Source: Siphonodentalium dalli
Taxonomy: Eukaryota; Mollusca; Scaphopoda; Gadilida; Siphonodentaliidae
Direction: 5' to 3'
NCBI GenBank assembly: GCA_032622095.1
Contig: CP136065.1
Coordinates: 21,192,134 to 21,256,133 of the forward strand
Length of the DNA: 64,000 nucleotides
In this document: positions 1 through 10,799 of the stretch, in pieces
Numbering within the stretch: position 1 is the stretch's first letter
Layout of the letters: each line of letters begins with the position of its first letter
Translations under genes and position numbers: made by a program
Notes under the pieces: model-generated
Told to the model about the DNA's origin: nothing
The model's input: the letters and a program-made list of their open reading frames with translations, nothing else
Database searches by the model: none

Positions 1-102
1 ATTTCCCACCAATTAACAGAATTCCTTCTGCACTTATAGTATCTTTTCGTCTGTCTGTCATCTGCTTATTTACCTGATCACCCCTAAAAATGTATAACTG
101 GA

Positions 103-281
103 AAGTAAGGACCACTTTCCTTGAGAGGATAGCATGGTGTCTTTTAGATATGTAGGGATATTTAATCTGACCATTAGGAACACTTTCCTGAGAGAGGATA
201 GTATGGTGTCTTTTAGATATGTAGTGGTGATATTTACCTGGCCGTGAGGAACACTTTTCTCGTAAGGATAATATGATGTCT
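103..281. repeat. Short tandem repeat, unit about 72-75 bp, about 2.5 copies
   Basis: Three successive blocks share an 'aggaacacttt' start, a 'gaggatagtatggtgtcttt' core and a 'tagatatgtag' end (near 108, 178 and 252). The third copy is diverged. No coding content is seen. Bases 282-780 hold no recognised gene; they look like the body of the element that carries the hammerhead-like motif at 793-849. Confidence 0.7.
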
Positions 282-792
282 TTGAATACAGCTAGCGTTG
301 ACAGCAGAAGGTTTATCATTCAGTGTGAGGCCACTAATTGCTTGCTTCTGGATAATTAACGGCTGCTTTACCTGACAAGATATTGTGTAAAAAAGACATT
401 CACTCAGCTGCCAAACGTCCAATGTGATAAGCTAACAACTTTAACAATAAAAATTGAAGGCGACTAATTAAAGTCCTTCTTGTTAGTGCCTACTGGTGGT
501 AGGGTGCGCGGAGAGTGAAGATCCGCGCTATCTCTCTCTTTATTTGCACGCTGAGGTGCTGTGCTGAGGTTTAGTGTTCCAGATTTGTGTGTGTGCATTT
601 AGTTCCCCTTTGTAAGTTGTCATCATGGATTACTATAGTGAGGGACACGTTGGTGTGGGGAAGTTGATGTCAACGGGTGTGACACTGGTGAGAGAAATAT
701 TCGTGGCCATATTTAATGTGATTGAGTTGTGAGTTAATAAATTCAAAAAGGCGAGGATGATCCTCCAGGGAGGTAATCTCAATCACTTGAAT

Positions 793-849
793 ATCCTAAA
801 AATGGTCTAGCGCTTTCGATACAAGTGTATCTTCTTCAGGACCAGGATG
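793..849 (-). ncRNA. Hammerhead-ribozyme-like motif (type I, minimal stem III)
   Basis: Read on the minus strand: box CTGAAGA (839-833), one extra A, stem II GATAC/GTATC with a 4-nt loop (831-818), then GAAA (817-814). A tiny self-complementary stem III, AGCGCT, follows and ends at a UA cleavage position. Stem I pairs GGTC (843-840) with GACC (807-804), and ATCCT with AGGAT further out. Hammerheads with very short stem III are known from Penelope-like elements and animal retrozymes. The extra A after the CUGANGA box departs from the consensus, so activity is unproven. The host element is not recognised by coding content. Confidence 0.5.
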
Positions 850-1638
850 GTGTAGATAGATGTGGATTTTGCCTGTCCTTTTATACTCTAGGTTGATTGA
901 GCGTGAATTTGATTGGTCAAAGGGTAGATGTTGGGTGTTTATGGACACAGAAGAGGTCTCAGAGTTGAGTGCAGGTATATTGCAGGTATGTGGTGCCTCG
1001 CGATTCCCGATAGTCTATGCGGGTAGTTTGTTGCTGCCCAGTCACTGTAGTTTAGTGCGGGTAGTTGTAGTTAACAGTTACGACAGTTGTCTGCAAAAGC
1101 TCCAGTTATTTCTGGACCTGATACAATAAACTTAAATATATGTATGGAGTTATTAAATTAATCATTCTTGTTTCGATTAAGTTTATCCAATTATAACCGA
1201 AAAGTTTGATGAGAAATTCAAAATCGTTCATAGTATGTTATAGATGTAGTAAGTTTGTTATCATACTTTTTGTTATAACTCATAAACTTAACCTGAACAA
1301 GAATTATGTTTTAGAATTTAATCTCAGTATTGGGCAAAAACGTCTTGTTTCCCCAATATAATTCCATAAAATTATTTTTTTGAAATCAACAAATATATCT
1401 TAGGAACAAACACCTGTCAATCATGCATTCAGTTCAAGAGAAACTTCATTTCCATCATTTTCATTGGGCAAATCAGTTGAAATCAACAATGGGTGGCATC
1501 TTTCCAAACACATATGCAGCTGCCCTGAAACTAGTTCGCATACCTGTGGTTTCTGGAATAGTGACTAACATTGATTAAGGTTATCGACGTATAACCTTAA
1601 TGGCTAGTTAAGCGACAACCAATCGTTTTACAGTATAT

Positions 1639-1799
1639 GGGCCTCAATAGTGATGGGTTAATGTTTCATGTTGTACAGACATGATGTTCATGGATGTCAA
1701 ATGAGCCTCTCTGGTGATGGGTTAATGTTTCAGCATGTTGTACAGACATATTGTTCGTGAATGTTAAATGGAATGCTCTAGCGATGGTTAATGTTCCAG
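1639..1799 (+). repeat. Tandem duplication (about 65 bp, 2.5 copies) that includes a 3' splice-site-like end
   Basis: Blocks start at about 1639, 1702 and 1769. Each contains a version of 'gatgggttaatgtttcag'. The last copy runs directly into the BACK-domain coding segment at 1800, so its terminal cag is the putative splice acceptor. The earlier copies carry the same or a nearly identical acceptor-like end. Confidence 0.6.
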
Positions 1800-1985
1800 G
1801 TGTTTGAGTGTGTCATTGAGTGGATTAAGAAGGACATTGATGATCGAAATGACCTAATCTCAGAACTCATGGTCCAGTATCTATCTGAGAAAGTGGTCAC
1901 AGAAGAGCTCATTAAAACTGCCTGCAGTGCATGTCAGTATCACAAAGCTACATACTCATACTGTCGAATACCATTGCTCAAGCCT
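1800..1985 (+). pseudogene. Kelch-like protein BACK-domain fragment
   Basis: The frame from 1800 reads VFECVIEWIKKDIDDR, then ISELMVQYLSEKVVTEELIK, then a CQYHKA segment. This matches the second half of a BACK domain, the linker of BTB-Kelch (KLHL) Cul3 adaptors: VF..V..W...D...R...L..L, then a YL segment, then C...YHK. The usual hydrophobic VRLPLL stretch between ELM and QYL is missing. The frame ends at a TGA inside a hAT-type MITE inserted at 1979. No BTB or Kelch repeats are seen nearby. It is a partial or decayed exon; a live gene extending left of the window is less likely. The family call is moderate. Confidence 0.5.
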
Positions 1986-2118
1986 TGAAATAGGGTGTGT
2001 GAGGTGTAAGCAGAATGAGGTCCCCAGAGGGTGAATTTGGTGATGCTACCCCGCTATACTAAATTTATCCTCTGGGGACCTCATTCTGCAAATGACAGAC
2101 ACCCTATTTCAAGGCTTG
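1979..2118. mobile_element. hAT-type hairpin MITE
   Basis: A near-perfect inverted repeat with ends CAAGCCTTGAAATAGGGTGT and its complement. The inner arms read gcagaatgaggtccccagag and complement. It is flanked by 8-bp near-duplicates CCATTGCT (1971-1978) and CCATAGCT (2119-2126). An 8-bp target duplication fits the hAT superfamily. It is non-autonomous. Confidence 0.7.
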
Positions 2119-2401
2119 CCATAGCTGCATTCAATCATTTAAAGATCCACTCAGGATTGTTCTGTTTAAAACCAAATATGAGTGTTAACTAAACCAAACA
2201 ATATCATTTGTTATTGAAAAACTAACAACTCTCGGTGTCCCATTAAAACATTGAAACGATGTGAAATAAATACATAGAAACTTCAATGTCAAATGTCTTT
2301 CATGTAGTACTTCTCGTGCCAAATATTCTATTTTATAGTCTAGAACCTATTAAAGTAAAAGTAAAATAGGTTGTATAAAAATTAGCCAATGGAGTTATTG
2401 C

Positions 2402-2846
2402 CATGCCCTAAAATAGTGTGTCTGACAATTGCAGAATGAGGTCCCCAGTGGGTGAATTTAGTGACACTACCTTGCACAGCGGGCTGGCATCACTAAATCC
2501 ACCCTCTGGGAACCTCATTTTGATTAGGCCTCAACTGCTATGGGAGATCAAGGATCAGATTGAAGTTCCCCAGTTGAAGTTGGTGATGTTCATCCATTAG
2601 ACACCTCGATTATTCATTTTATCTTCTGCAAATTAGGGGATATAGAAACTGAACAAAAGGGAAAAAGTAACCAAAATTTTTTTTAATTTGAGACTATAGA
2701 TACTTCCCAGAAGACGAGGTCTGAGCAGAATGAGGTCACCTGAGGATGAATTTAGTAATACTAGCCCACAGTGTCGGGTAGTGTCACTAAATTCAACCTC
2801 TGGGGACCTCATTCTGCTAATGACAGACACACTATTTGAAGGCATG
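2402..2846. mobile_element. hAT-type MITE with a hairpin at each end
   Basis: The ends catgccctaaaatagtgtgt and complement are a diverged version of the family at 1979. Each end holds a 'gcagaatgaggtc' palindrome (2432-2515 and 2730-2818), separated by about 215 bp of unique sequence. Flanking 8-bp near-duplicates are GTTATTGC (2394-2401) and GTTATTGT (2847-2854). A second, left-truncated copy with the same middle lies at about 20465-20835. It contains no transposase. Confidence 0.7.
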
Positions 2847-3238
2847 GTTATTGTCATATATACCTGTAATGATTCAGCTCCTATAACAGTAGCTTTCATA
2901 TAGTACTCAACATTCAGTCTCCACTTTAAGTGGCAACCACCACAAGCATAAAATGTACCTAGAAAAAATTATAAAGCTAAATTAACTATCGCCAACTTGA
3001 ATATATTATAAGCTTGAAGGTATCTAGTACTACTGTCTGAAGTAATGCAGACATCTGAAGGTGTACAATGTGTACATGTTTGTTTAGGCATATTTTATTG
3101 TCATATTCTGAATGATATATATGTAAGTAAGGCCTCCAGGGTATGTAGGCAGGTAGGAATTTTTTTTCCCCCACCGTCAGGAACTGTGTATTAAATTGGT
3201 CCAATTTCCACTAAGTGGTGATTATTTTGGGCAGATAT

Positions 3239-3650
3239 AACATCTACATCTACATCTACTTGATACTCCATCACCCTCAATGTGCTGAGGATTATGTGGA
3301 GGTCCAGGTGCTACCACGGCCGAGTAACTTTGTGGTGACTCCAGTAGCGTTCTTTAACGTGCATACACCGAGGCGTGTACATGGGTCAGCCATTAATGTC
3401 AGCACCCGATCAGACAGCGTACTGCACCCTCGACAACATACCTGGACAAGTGTTTTAATGGGGAAAGTCGGCATGTTGCAATCGGATCTTGATTCAGTGA
3501 TTTCGAATTAGACTTTTCAGCCTGACAAACTTGGTATCTGACCGAGTTATTATTTTTGTCAGAATACCCTGACCAGGTTGCGATCCCCGGTCCGATAGCA
3601 CGGGAGACCAGTACGCTACCTCTCAGCTACCGACTTCCCCTTAACATCCC
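3239..3650 (-). mobile_element. tRNA-derived SINE
   Basis: On the minus strand the head (about 3640-3560) is tRNA-like. An A-box-like GTAGCTGAGAGGTAGCG is followed by a B-box/T-arm-like CGGGGATCGCAACC. The body ends in a (tagatg)n tail (3258-3239), as expected of a SINE 3' end. The tRNA part is too degenerate to be a functional tRNA. The core family is not identified. Confidence 0.6.
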
Positions 3651-4365
3651 ACATACATAGACATCATATCTGCCATATTAAAATATGATTTAGAGTAACA
3701 GGACTCCTAACTGATTGTATTCCTGATTTCCTTGATATTTTAATTCCCAGTACTGACATTTAAAACAATAATTTAGTTGACATGTACAGTGTACCTGTGG
3801 TCCAAGGCTAATGATCTTTTTGATGTGTATATTAATTAGATACATGTATACATTATTGAAACAACATAATTAGAAATAGCCAAGTGGATAATTTGGCTGG
3901 TTTTCAATAACATTCTTGCCCTGAGAATGTGAGACCTGTATGCTATTTGAACTGTTCACAACTTATTCACTTATTCTGATTCAACAGTTTCTTTGAAATA
4001 GAAATCAAGACCAAGAGGTATTATAAATCATCGACACATCTTCATATAGGCTGAGTATGTTTCTGTATAGACTATAGACATTATATTTTTTTTTTTTTTT
4101 TTTATTCTTTTATTATTATTATTCTTAATTTTTTTTTTCTCTCATAAAATCAGCACAAAATTATGGCAGTTGGTGGTTTCGGACATGGGTCGGTCGGGTT
4201 AGCATAAACACAGGCCTAACAATTGATACAAATAGTGAGAGTGCCATCACTTAGGTATGTCACGCTCCTGTAAATGTTACACAGATAATTGTTTGATTAT
4301 CAATGGACGATATTGCAATCCATACAACAATGAACATTGTGGGTTTTAGTTCTTTATGTCATGTA
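3651..4365. other. No gene seen; T-rich low complexity
   Basis: AT-rich intergenic DNA. A poly-T/ATT-rich stretch lies at 4086-4138. Nothing else was recognised. Confidence 0.6.
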
Positions 4366-4765
4366 TTAACCCTTTACCCAACAGAAGGGCCCTGTGCCAA
4401 TGCATTCTCTTATATATGCGAGTCGACCATAGGTCGCCTCACATATATAAGAGAATGCATTGGCTTAACACATTAAAAATTGTAAAATTGTTAAAGAATG
4501 TAAGAAAAAATGGTAAAAAGTGTTAAAAAAAGATCTTTTTTAGGCCAATGCATTCTCTTATATATGCAAGGCGACCTATGGTCGACTCGCATATATAAGA
4601 GAATGCATTGGCACAGGGCATAACTGTAACTATCACAATGTGGTCAAGGAGCCGGTTCCAATGATATCCATATGTGTATGGTTCTATTGAGACAGACCGA
4701 AGATAATTTAGGCTGTTGAAGCTTTATTTGGCCGGTTGTGGCCGGTTTGTTGGGTAAAGGGTTAA
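4366..4765. mobile_element. piggyBac-type MITE with two internal hairpins
   Basis: The ends read TTAACCCTTTACCCAACA and complement. The TTAA at each edge (4366-4369, 4762-4765) followed by CCC is the piggyBac target and terminus pattern. Inside are two hairpins of about 67 nt (4397-4463 and 4545-4611), each with a 26-bp outer stem beginning ccaatgcattctcttatata. They flank an AT-rich spacer with 'gttaaagaatgtaagaaaaa'. An inverted, nearly identical copy lies at 44779-45176. There is no coding capacity. Confidence 0.8.
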
Positions 4766-5125
4766 ATGGGATAAAATCTGAACAATATCTCAAGGGAAAC
4801 AACTTGAAATAAACATTGAAAACTTGTTGATTCCCTGTTTGATACTCTGCACTGATAGCTATTGATGATGTCACCTATGGCTTTCTCTTTTTTTAACCCT
4901 AAAGTGCATATCAAAACCCATGAGCAGGCATGCAACCATAAATTGCAAGACAAATACATAAATTATTTTGCGGTGTAAGTGATACAATCATCACAAACCT
5001 GGAATGTCTGATAAAAGTGTGATCTTGAAAGGAAAAATATAGTTTCCCAGCATCAATAGATCTGAAATGAAAAAAAATTGACCACATGCACTATATTATA
5101 TGTTATTAAGTGACACGGCTTCATC

Positions 5126-5599
5126 CAGCCCTGGGAATTAGCCTAGGCAATAGGCAATGCCTAGGTAAAAGCAGAGGCAAAATCGGTTTGCCTAGGCAAT
5201 AATATTTCCTAGGTAAAACAAGTTCATTGGGTTACTAAAATTGATTTGTGTATAGCATCAGAAATAGAACCTCTTTAGCCAAAATGATTTCCTTAAATAA
5301 CTCATTACATATATTGTCCTACAATTGTGTCCATGGCACTGGGCCACTAACTAGCTACCCGTTATAAGGACACTTATTTTGGAGATGTTTTGTGGAATTG
5401 TACATATATGTTGAGTAATGGCCTGGAAATAATGTTCCGCAAAATAACTAGGCAATTCATGTTATTATTGAATCATATTGATTTGAGATGGCAATATTGT
5501 TGCAAAATTGCTTAGGTAAAATCTGTTTTTGCCTAGGCCGATTTCTTTCACCTAGGAAAATATATTGCCTAGGCAAATTTTCCTTAATTCCCAGGGCTG
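5126..5599. mobile_element. hAT-like MITE with CCTAGG subterminal repeats
   Basis: The termini are CAGCCCTGGGAATT and complement. A direct repeat TTCATC lies on both sides (5120-5125, 5600-5605). Inside each end are several gcCTAGGcaa palindromes (about 5140-5215 and 5510-5575). Such clusters are typical of transposase-binding subterminal repeats. There is no open reading frame of note. Confidence 0.65.
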
Positions 5600-5605
5600 T
5601 TCATC

Positions 5606-7489
5606 TATAACTCAATAAGAGTCAATATGCTCAGGTTTTCAAAGACATATAAACTTTGATCCATCTTTCTAAGACATTTAAAGTATATAAACACAAAATT
5701 TCAAGTAATATATGAATATGAGATATAGATGGTGCACAGGGGATTGGAACACAAGTTACAAAACTTAGTCGAGGTTCCTCTCCCATGGCTCGGAATAAAG
5801 CTCATATATAAATTCCAGGTTAAGAGATGGATTGAATGTAGGTAGACCGTGGATCTTGATCGTGTTGTAGTCTCAGGTTAAATGGATACGGATACAAGTG
5901 TGTGTGTAGAACTATAGAAATCAGTCCAGGAAATTTCCAGAATTGAATGATCTCAAAAAGTTTAATATTTCGCTCATTTATACTATAACATCGGATTCAA
6001 AAAAGTTCATATATTTATTGACTAAACTGACTGCTTCAATAGAACTTTCTCTTAACCTGTCCACCATCACATGACCATAGAACTTGTTGAGGCACATCAC
6101 AATGTGTAATGTAACATCCATAGTGACCCAGTACCACAATTTTGGGGCGCAATTGTAGCCTTTGTTGCTACAATATACTAGAATGTTATGAATTCCACAG
6201 CGATTTTTGTTGTTGTATTGTATCATTTAGAGGAAAAGAATCCCGCAGTATGTCAGGAATGAATAGCGTGTCGACGGGGATGTGGCTAGAGGGTCTCCAT
6301 TAAGAGTGTCCACCTCAGAATTTATTTCCAACTACAACACCGCCCCCTTGAACCAGACCAGACCAGGAATTTCCAATCTGAAAAACCATGATGGTTGGAA
6401 ATTTTTATAATTTTCCAACTGTTTTTGGTATTTTGGTCTAAAAACAAAACATTTCACACTAAATGAAGTGAAGCTTTCGAAACTGAAATAGAACTCTTAT
6501 ATACTGAGATCTTTCCTAGAGGCATACCATCGCTATCATCTGAAATAAATTATGAAATCATCAGAGTTACGAAATACTCTATACAAAAAGTGGTCATTTC
6601 AAACAATATACTATCCATTCAACAGCATTGTTAGCAAAAAAAATCACATGAAGCTCTTAGTTCGGTTAAAAATTTTTAAAACAGAGAGTAGTAGTACATG
6701 TACCAATCTTCTTTCTCTCACACACACACTATCTCTCATTCTCTCTCTGTCTCTATCTATCCTATATAGCATATTGCTCATGAGTATATCCCCCTATCCT
6801 TATTCCTTCATAACATTCTGCCTTCCACATATATTGCATACTCGCATGCATAGTTACAGAATATACCATCATTTCTTAAACCTATTGTTTCTTGAACTCA
6901 GCCACTCGCCATTTGAGCATTCTGTATTTCTACAATCTTTCTAGTTTCCCCTAGGAGACACTAGTAGCTAAACAATAGCAGATATCTGCTTGCTGCTAGA
7001 TACTTTTCCCCATTTTTTATTCTTCTTATGTTTGCATCATTAAAATGTTGCATTCAATCGAATCATAGTAAATCTTGAGATAAATAAATAGTGCTTAAAC
7101 CAAATAAAACTTGGTTTCACTTGACTTTATATAGCTGCAGAATGTCTGAGACCGTCACACTAATTTATAAATACAAATTACCTCTGTATCAAAAAGTATT
7201 CAAAAGATGGATTTTTAAGCATGATCTGTTTACCCCCATTCTGGTTGATACATTGCCATTTCGATAAGAACTGAGAATTTATTTGATCACATTGAAGCAA
7301 TGAACACTCATACTTAGCAAGTGCTTCAATATATCTGATACATAAACATACCATCTTGTGTATATAGCTTCAAGTCCTTGCAGTTGATACAGTCCCTCTT
7401 TCCAAAAACTTTATCCTCTTTTTGTTCACCATCTACTGTTTTATAGAACTCATAGAAGTCTATAACAAGAAGGATGAAACAACATCAGT
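5606..7489. other. No gene seen
   Basis: AT-rich intergenic sequence. Around 6355-6430 there is a 'ttggaaatttttataattttccaac' type inverted segment, related to repeats near 38230-38300 and 50750-50990. A ctctct-rich low-complexity stretch lies at 6712-6775 and creates a spurious 130-codon open frame. Around 7230-7345 lies one arm related to the inverted-repeat element at 51150-51385. Confidence 0.5.
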
Positions 7490-8083
7490 TAAAGATAGTC
7501 AATCTGATTTGATGGTCCCCATATCATCAGATTCCAACATTTTTTTTTTTTAAATGCCGCTTCAGTTATCAGAATCGATTAATTGCCCAAAAATAATGCT
7601 AACCACAGTCAACTATAGTTTCCCAAAAACTGTTATTTATCAACATTTTGTTCAACAAAATTTTTCCGGTTTGTCAAATATCTGACACTGAACATTTTTA
7701 TATAGGGGTATTTTGACTCGGTGAGCATTACTATACTATAGATTGTCATGGGATAGGCGCATTTGACCTCAGATGATATATTATATGAACAATAAAGAGC
7801 GTTTATTATCAGCACAGACGATGTGTGGTAAAATCTTTGCAAAAAAGTTAAATGACACGGGGACTGTCACATGATAGGTGGTGTTGACCTCAAATGACTT
7901 AAAGAGGCACTAATAATTAGCAATGAAGAAAATTTATTATCAACTAAAAAGATAAGAGTAACTTGATCTGGAGAGTCATGCAATAGGTTTACCCAAGATG
8001 ACTAATAATTATTTTGAAAGACTTGTAGGGCCACTAATAAGTTACGCAATCTTCACCCGAGCAATGCCGGGTACCCCAGCTAG
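7490..8083 (+). mobile_element. Helitron-like 3' end (non-autonomous)
   Basis: The right end shows a short hairpin ACCCG (8055-8059) / CGGGT (8068-8072), then 7 nt, then CTAG (8080-8083) followed by T. This is the Helitron 3' signature: hairpin, CTRR, insertion before T. Upstream are loosely repeated AT-rich blocks. The segment 7500-7650 matches part of the 480-bp family at 43650, 50200 and 58390. The left end is not defined. Confidence 0.5.
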
Positions 8084-8960
8084 TTATTAATGAAGCAAAC
8101 AATATCTAGATGACAACAATTGATGGAAGACTTGGCATAAGGACAAGAAAATTATAGGAATGATCAAGAATATTCATCACATCATTCACATGTAAATATT
8201 TTGAAAGGATATATATATATATCTAGTTCCAGCTTTATCTATTATTAGCAAAGAGCAACTTACAGTATTCAAATCCACATATATCCAAAGATATCCCTCT
8301 GCCAGATGTTGGGTGACAGATGTTCAGATAAACAGCCCTGCAAAAGTAATTTAACACAATAATATTCAATTGAATTCGAATTGAACTAAATTGCACTTCA
8401 GCATATTCAAAAGTATTTCTGCAGCACAATTCATGCTAAAATATGTTGAAGAGCAATATTAAAGATTACTACATTACCCCTTACACATGTGGTACCGGTA
8501 TGTGATTAACTTCAAACTGTAAATATTATATGCTATATACATACTAGTAAGGAATAATCTTAATTTTCTGATGTAATTATACTGCATAAATACATTAGGG
8601 CCGAATCACAAACATATAAATAGCGAAGCAGTATTCATACTGTTAAATTATATCTGGACTGAAGGATATTCCTCATAATTAAACATAAGTTAAAAATATC
8701 AACATAAAAATGAATTTTCAGTTTGACGTTGCTACTAAGTCACATGTTGCGGATGCAAAATTCCTAAACTCTGCCCTAATGTAATTATCCTATTTAAATA
8801 AATTAGCTTTTTTGGAAACTAATGGCAAAATGGAAACCACACTCGCAATGTCGCAACTAATACTATAGCCCCTATTATAGCCCCTGCTGTCATCTCAATC
8901 TGAAAGGTCATGCAAGAACTAATTTCCACCAGGGAGGATTTAGGTCAAATAGTTTGAACA
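8084..8960. other. No gene seen
   Basis: AT-rich intergenic DNA without a recognisable gene, hairpin or tandem array. Confidence 0.5.
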
Positions 8961-10145
8961 GGCCAAATTCACATTTAATAATGAATTGCGCTTAAGTGTA
9001 ATTGATTGTGGTAAAGTGCAATTGATTGTGCTTAAGTGCAAATAATTGCACTTAAGTGCAATGAGTTGTGCTTAAGCGCAAATACCACATATTGTGCTTA
9101 AGCACAAATAGGGCATTTATGCTTAATATTGTAATGAATTGCGCTTATTGCCGCTTAAGCACAATTAATTGTGCTTAAGTGAAATTAATAATGCTTAAGC
9201 ATAATTGTAACTACTATCTAACCTACCCATAAACTATTGGCATGACCTGGTGTATCACCTAGCAACAATGGGGAGCATTGGGCTAATTTTAATCTGTTTT
9301 AATTAGCCCGAGTACTCAACAGTCAACTGTGAGTATGTGTTCAACAATGATAATCCCTAATTACATATTATCAGCATCCCTATATCCAAAGAATTGATGT
9401 CTCCTTCCCGGAACTCTATTGATTTTTTATATAATTTTTAACAATGATAATCTCTAATTACCGTACATATTATCAGCATCCCTAAATGTATATCCAAAGA
9501 ATTGATGTCTCCTTCCCGGAACTCTATTGATTTTTTATATGATTTTTTAAAATATATTTTTGCACAGATTTGGGCCTATGGTCATTTTGATAAGAAGTTA
9601 GGCTAGCTCCCTACCCATCCAAACCAATGAAAACAAGAGGTACGTGATATGTCAATAGGAATTAAGGTTAAGTTATGGATAAACCTATTTCTTCACCAGG
9701 GCTGTTTAGTTACATATAACCATGAATTGCAATTAAGCGCAAATAATTGCACTTATTTCACTTAAGTGCAATAATTGTGCTTAAGTGCAATTGTCAATTG
9801 ATTACGCTTAAGCACAAATAATTACACTTAAGCACAATTGATTGCACTTAAGCACAATCCATTGTGCTTACTTTAAGCATAATTATTTGCGCTTAAGTGC
9901 AATCAATTGCGCTTAAGTGCAATTAAATATTAAATGTGAATTTGGCCTCAGCACAATTGAATTGTACTGAAGCGCAATTGAATTGCGCTGAAGCGCAATT
10001 GAATTGCGCTGAAGCGCAATTGATTGTACTGAAGCGCAATTGATTGCGCTGAAGCACAATTGAATTGCGCTGAAGCGCAATTGAATTGCGCTGAAGCGCA
10101 ATTGAATTGCGCTGAAGACAATTATTAATAAATGTGAATTTGGCC
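8961..10145. mobile_element. TIR element with dense CGCTTAAG / GCGCTGAAGCGC subterminal arrays
   Basis: It begins ggccaaattcacatttaata (8961) and ends with the complement at 9947 and again at 10145. The ends are filled with 'gcttaagtgcaatt' palindromic units (8990-9200, 9725-9935). A tight tandem array of 18-20 bp 'aattgcgctgaagcgc' units (about nine copies) lies at 9950-10120. The middle holds a tandem duplication of about 110 bp (9342-9545). It is non-coding: a minus-strand ORF through 9913-10101 only translates the array. It ends about 550 bp upstream of the CPSF4 start codon. Confidence 0.6.
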
Positions 10146-10696
10146 TCCCAGAGAATTTAGCGTCTCAAATGGGGTGTGACTTCAGGCTGAAGCGGAGACA
10201 CAGCTGTTGAGTGAATTGCAAGTACAGGTGAATGCAAATGTATTACCTTCAGTCCAATTATTTATAGATGTTAATTTACCATCCATAAGGTCTCGGCCCA
10301 CCGCCGCTCACCCTCTAAACGCGGACTCCGTGATTGGCGTGAAATATTCAACGGAATGTATACATATTACATCGAAATCAAGAAATTGGCGTAACTAAAT
10401 TTACCCATATATGTCTTCTCCAGAATTATATTCGCCCTTATTTGTTCTGAGGAGAATCTGATTCATGTTTTAACATTTCTAACACTATACAAATTGTGAT
10501 ACACGTGTCACGATGCTGCATTTATCAATTTCCTTTCGCGTTTCCTCATTCAAAATCGACAGAGAATTATCCGTCTTTCATTCCTAATTTTCAATTTTCT
10601 TTAAGGGAAAAGAACTTCCGGTTGTTTAACGCCGAAAATTTTCCTAATATTTTGTACAATATTTTTGGCTTTTTACAGCCAGTATAACAGATAATC
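10146..10696 (+). other. CPSF4 upstream region
   Basis: Between the repeat array and the CPSF4 ATG. It should hold the promoter and 5' UTR, but no TATA box or other defined element could be assigned. Confidence 0.4.
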
Positions 10697-10799
10697 ATGC
10701 AAGACATTGTAGCGCCAGTTTATCACATCAAATTCGACATCGAATCGTCGATAGATAACCAAATCGGTGCCTTACCACTGCCTTTTCCAGGAATGGACA
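10697..10799 (+). CDS. CPSF4: CPSF4 exon 1
   Basis: Residues 1-34 plus one base of codon 35. The start ATG gives MQDIVAPVYHIKFDIE, matching the conserved N-terminus of CPSF30. The exon ends GGAATGGACA followed by donor gtgag. Confidence 0.93.

Noticed and set aside
3560-3640. tRNA gene on the minus strand
   Set aside because: The A and B boxes are recognisable but the acceptor and anticodon arms are too mismatched, and a SINE body with a (tagatg)n tail follows.
4397-4463. microRNA precursor
   Set aside because: The size and pairing fit a pre-miRNA, but the hairpin recurs many times only inside MITEs, so it is treated as an element structure unless small-RNA data say otherwise.
6552-6944. 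130-codon plus-strand ORF
   Set aside because: The Ser/Leu-rich translation comes from a CT-rich low-complexity tract; no homology or splice context.
9913-10101. Minus-strand ORF of repeated RFSAIQL units
   Set aside because: It only reads the 18-20 bp tandem array.
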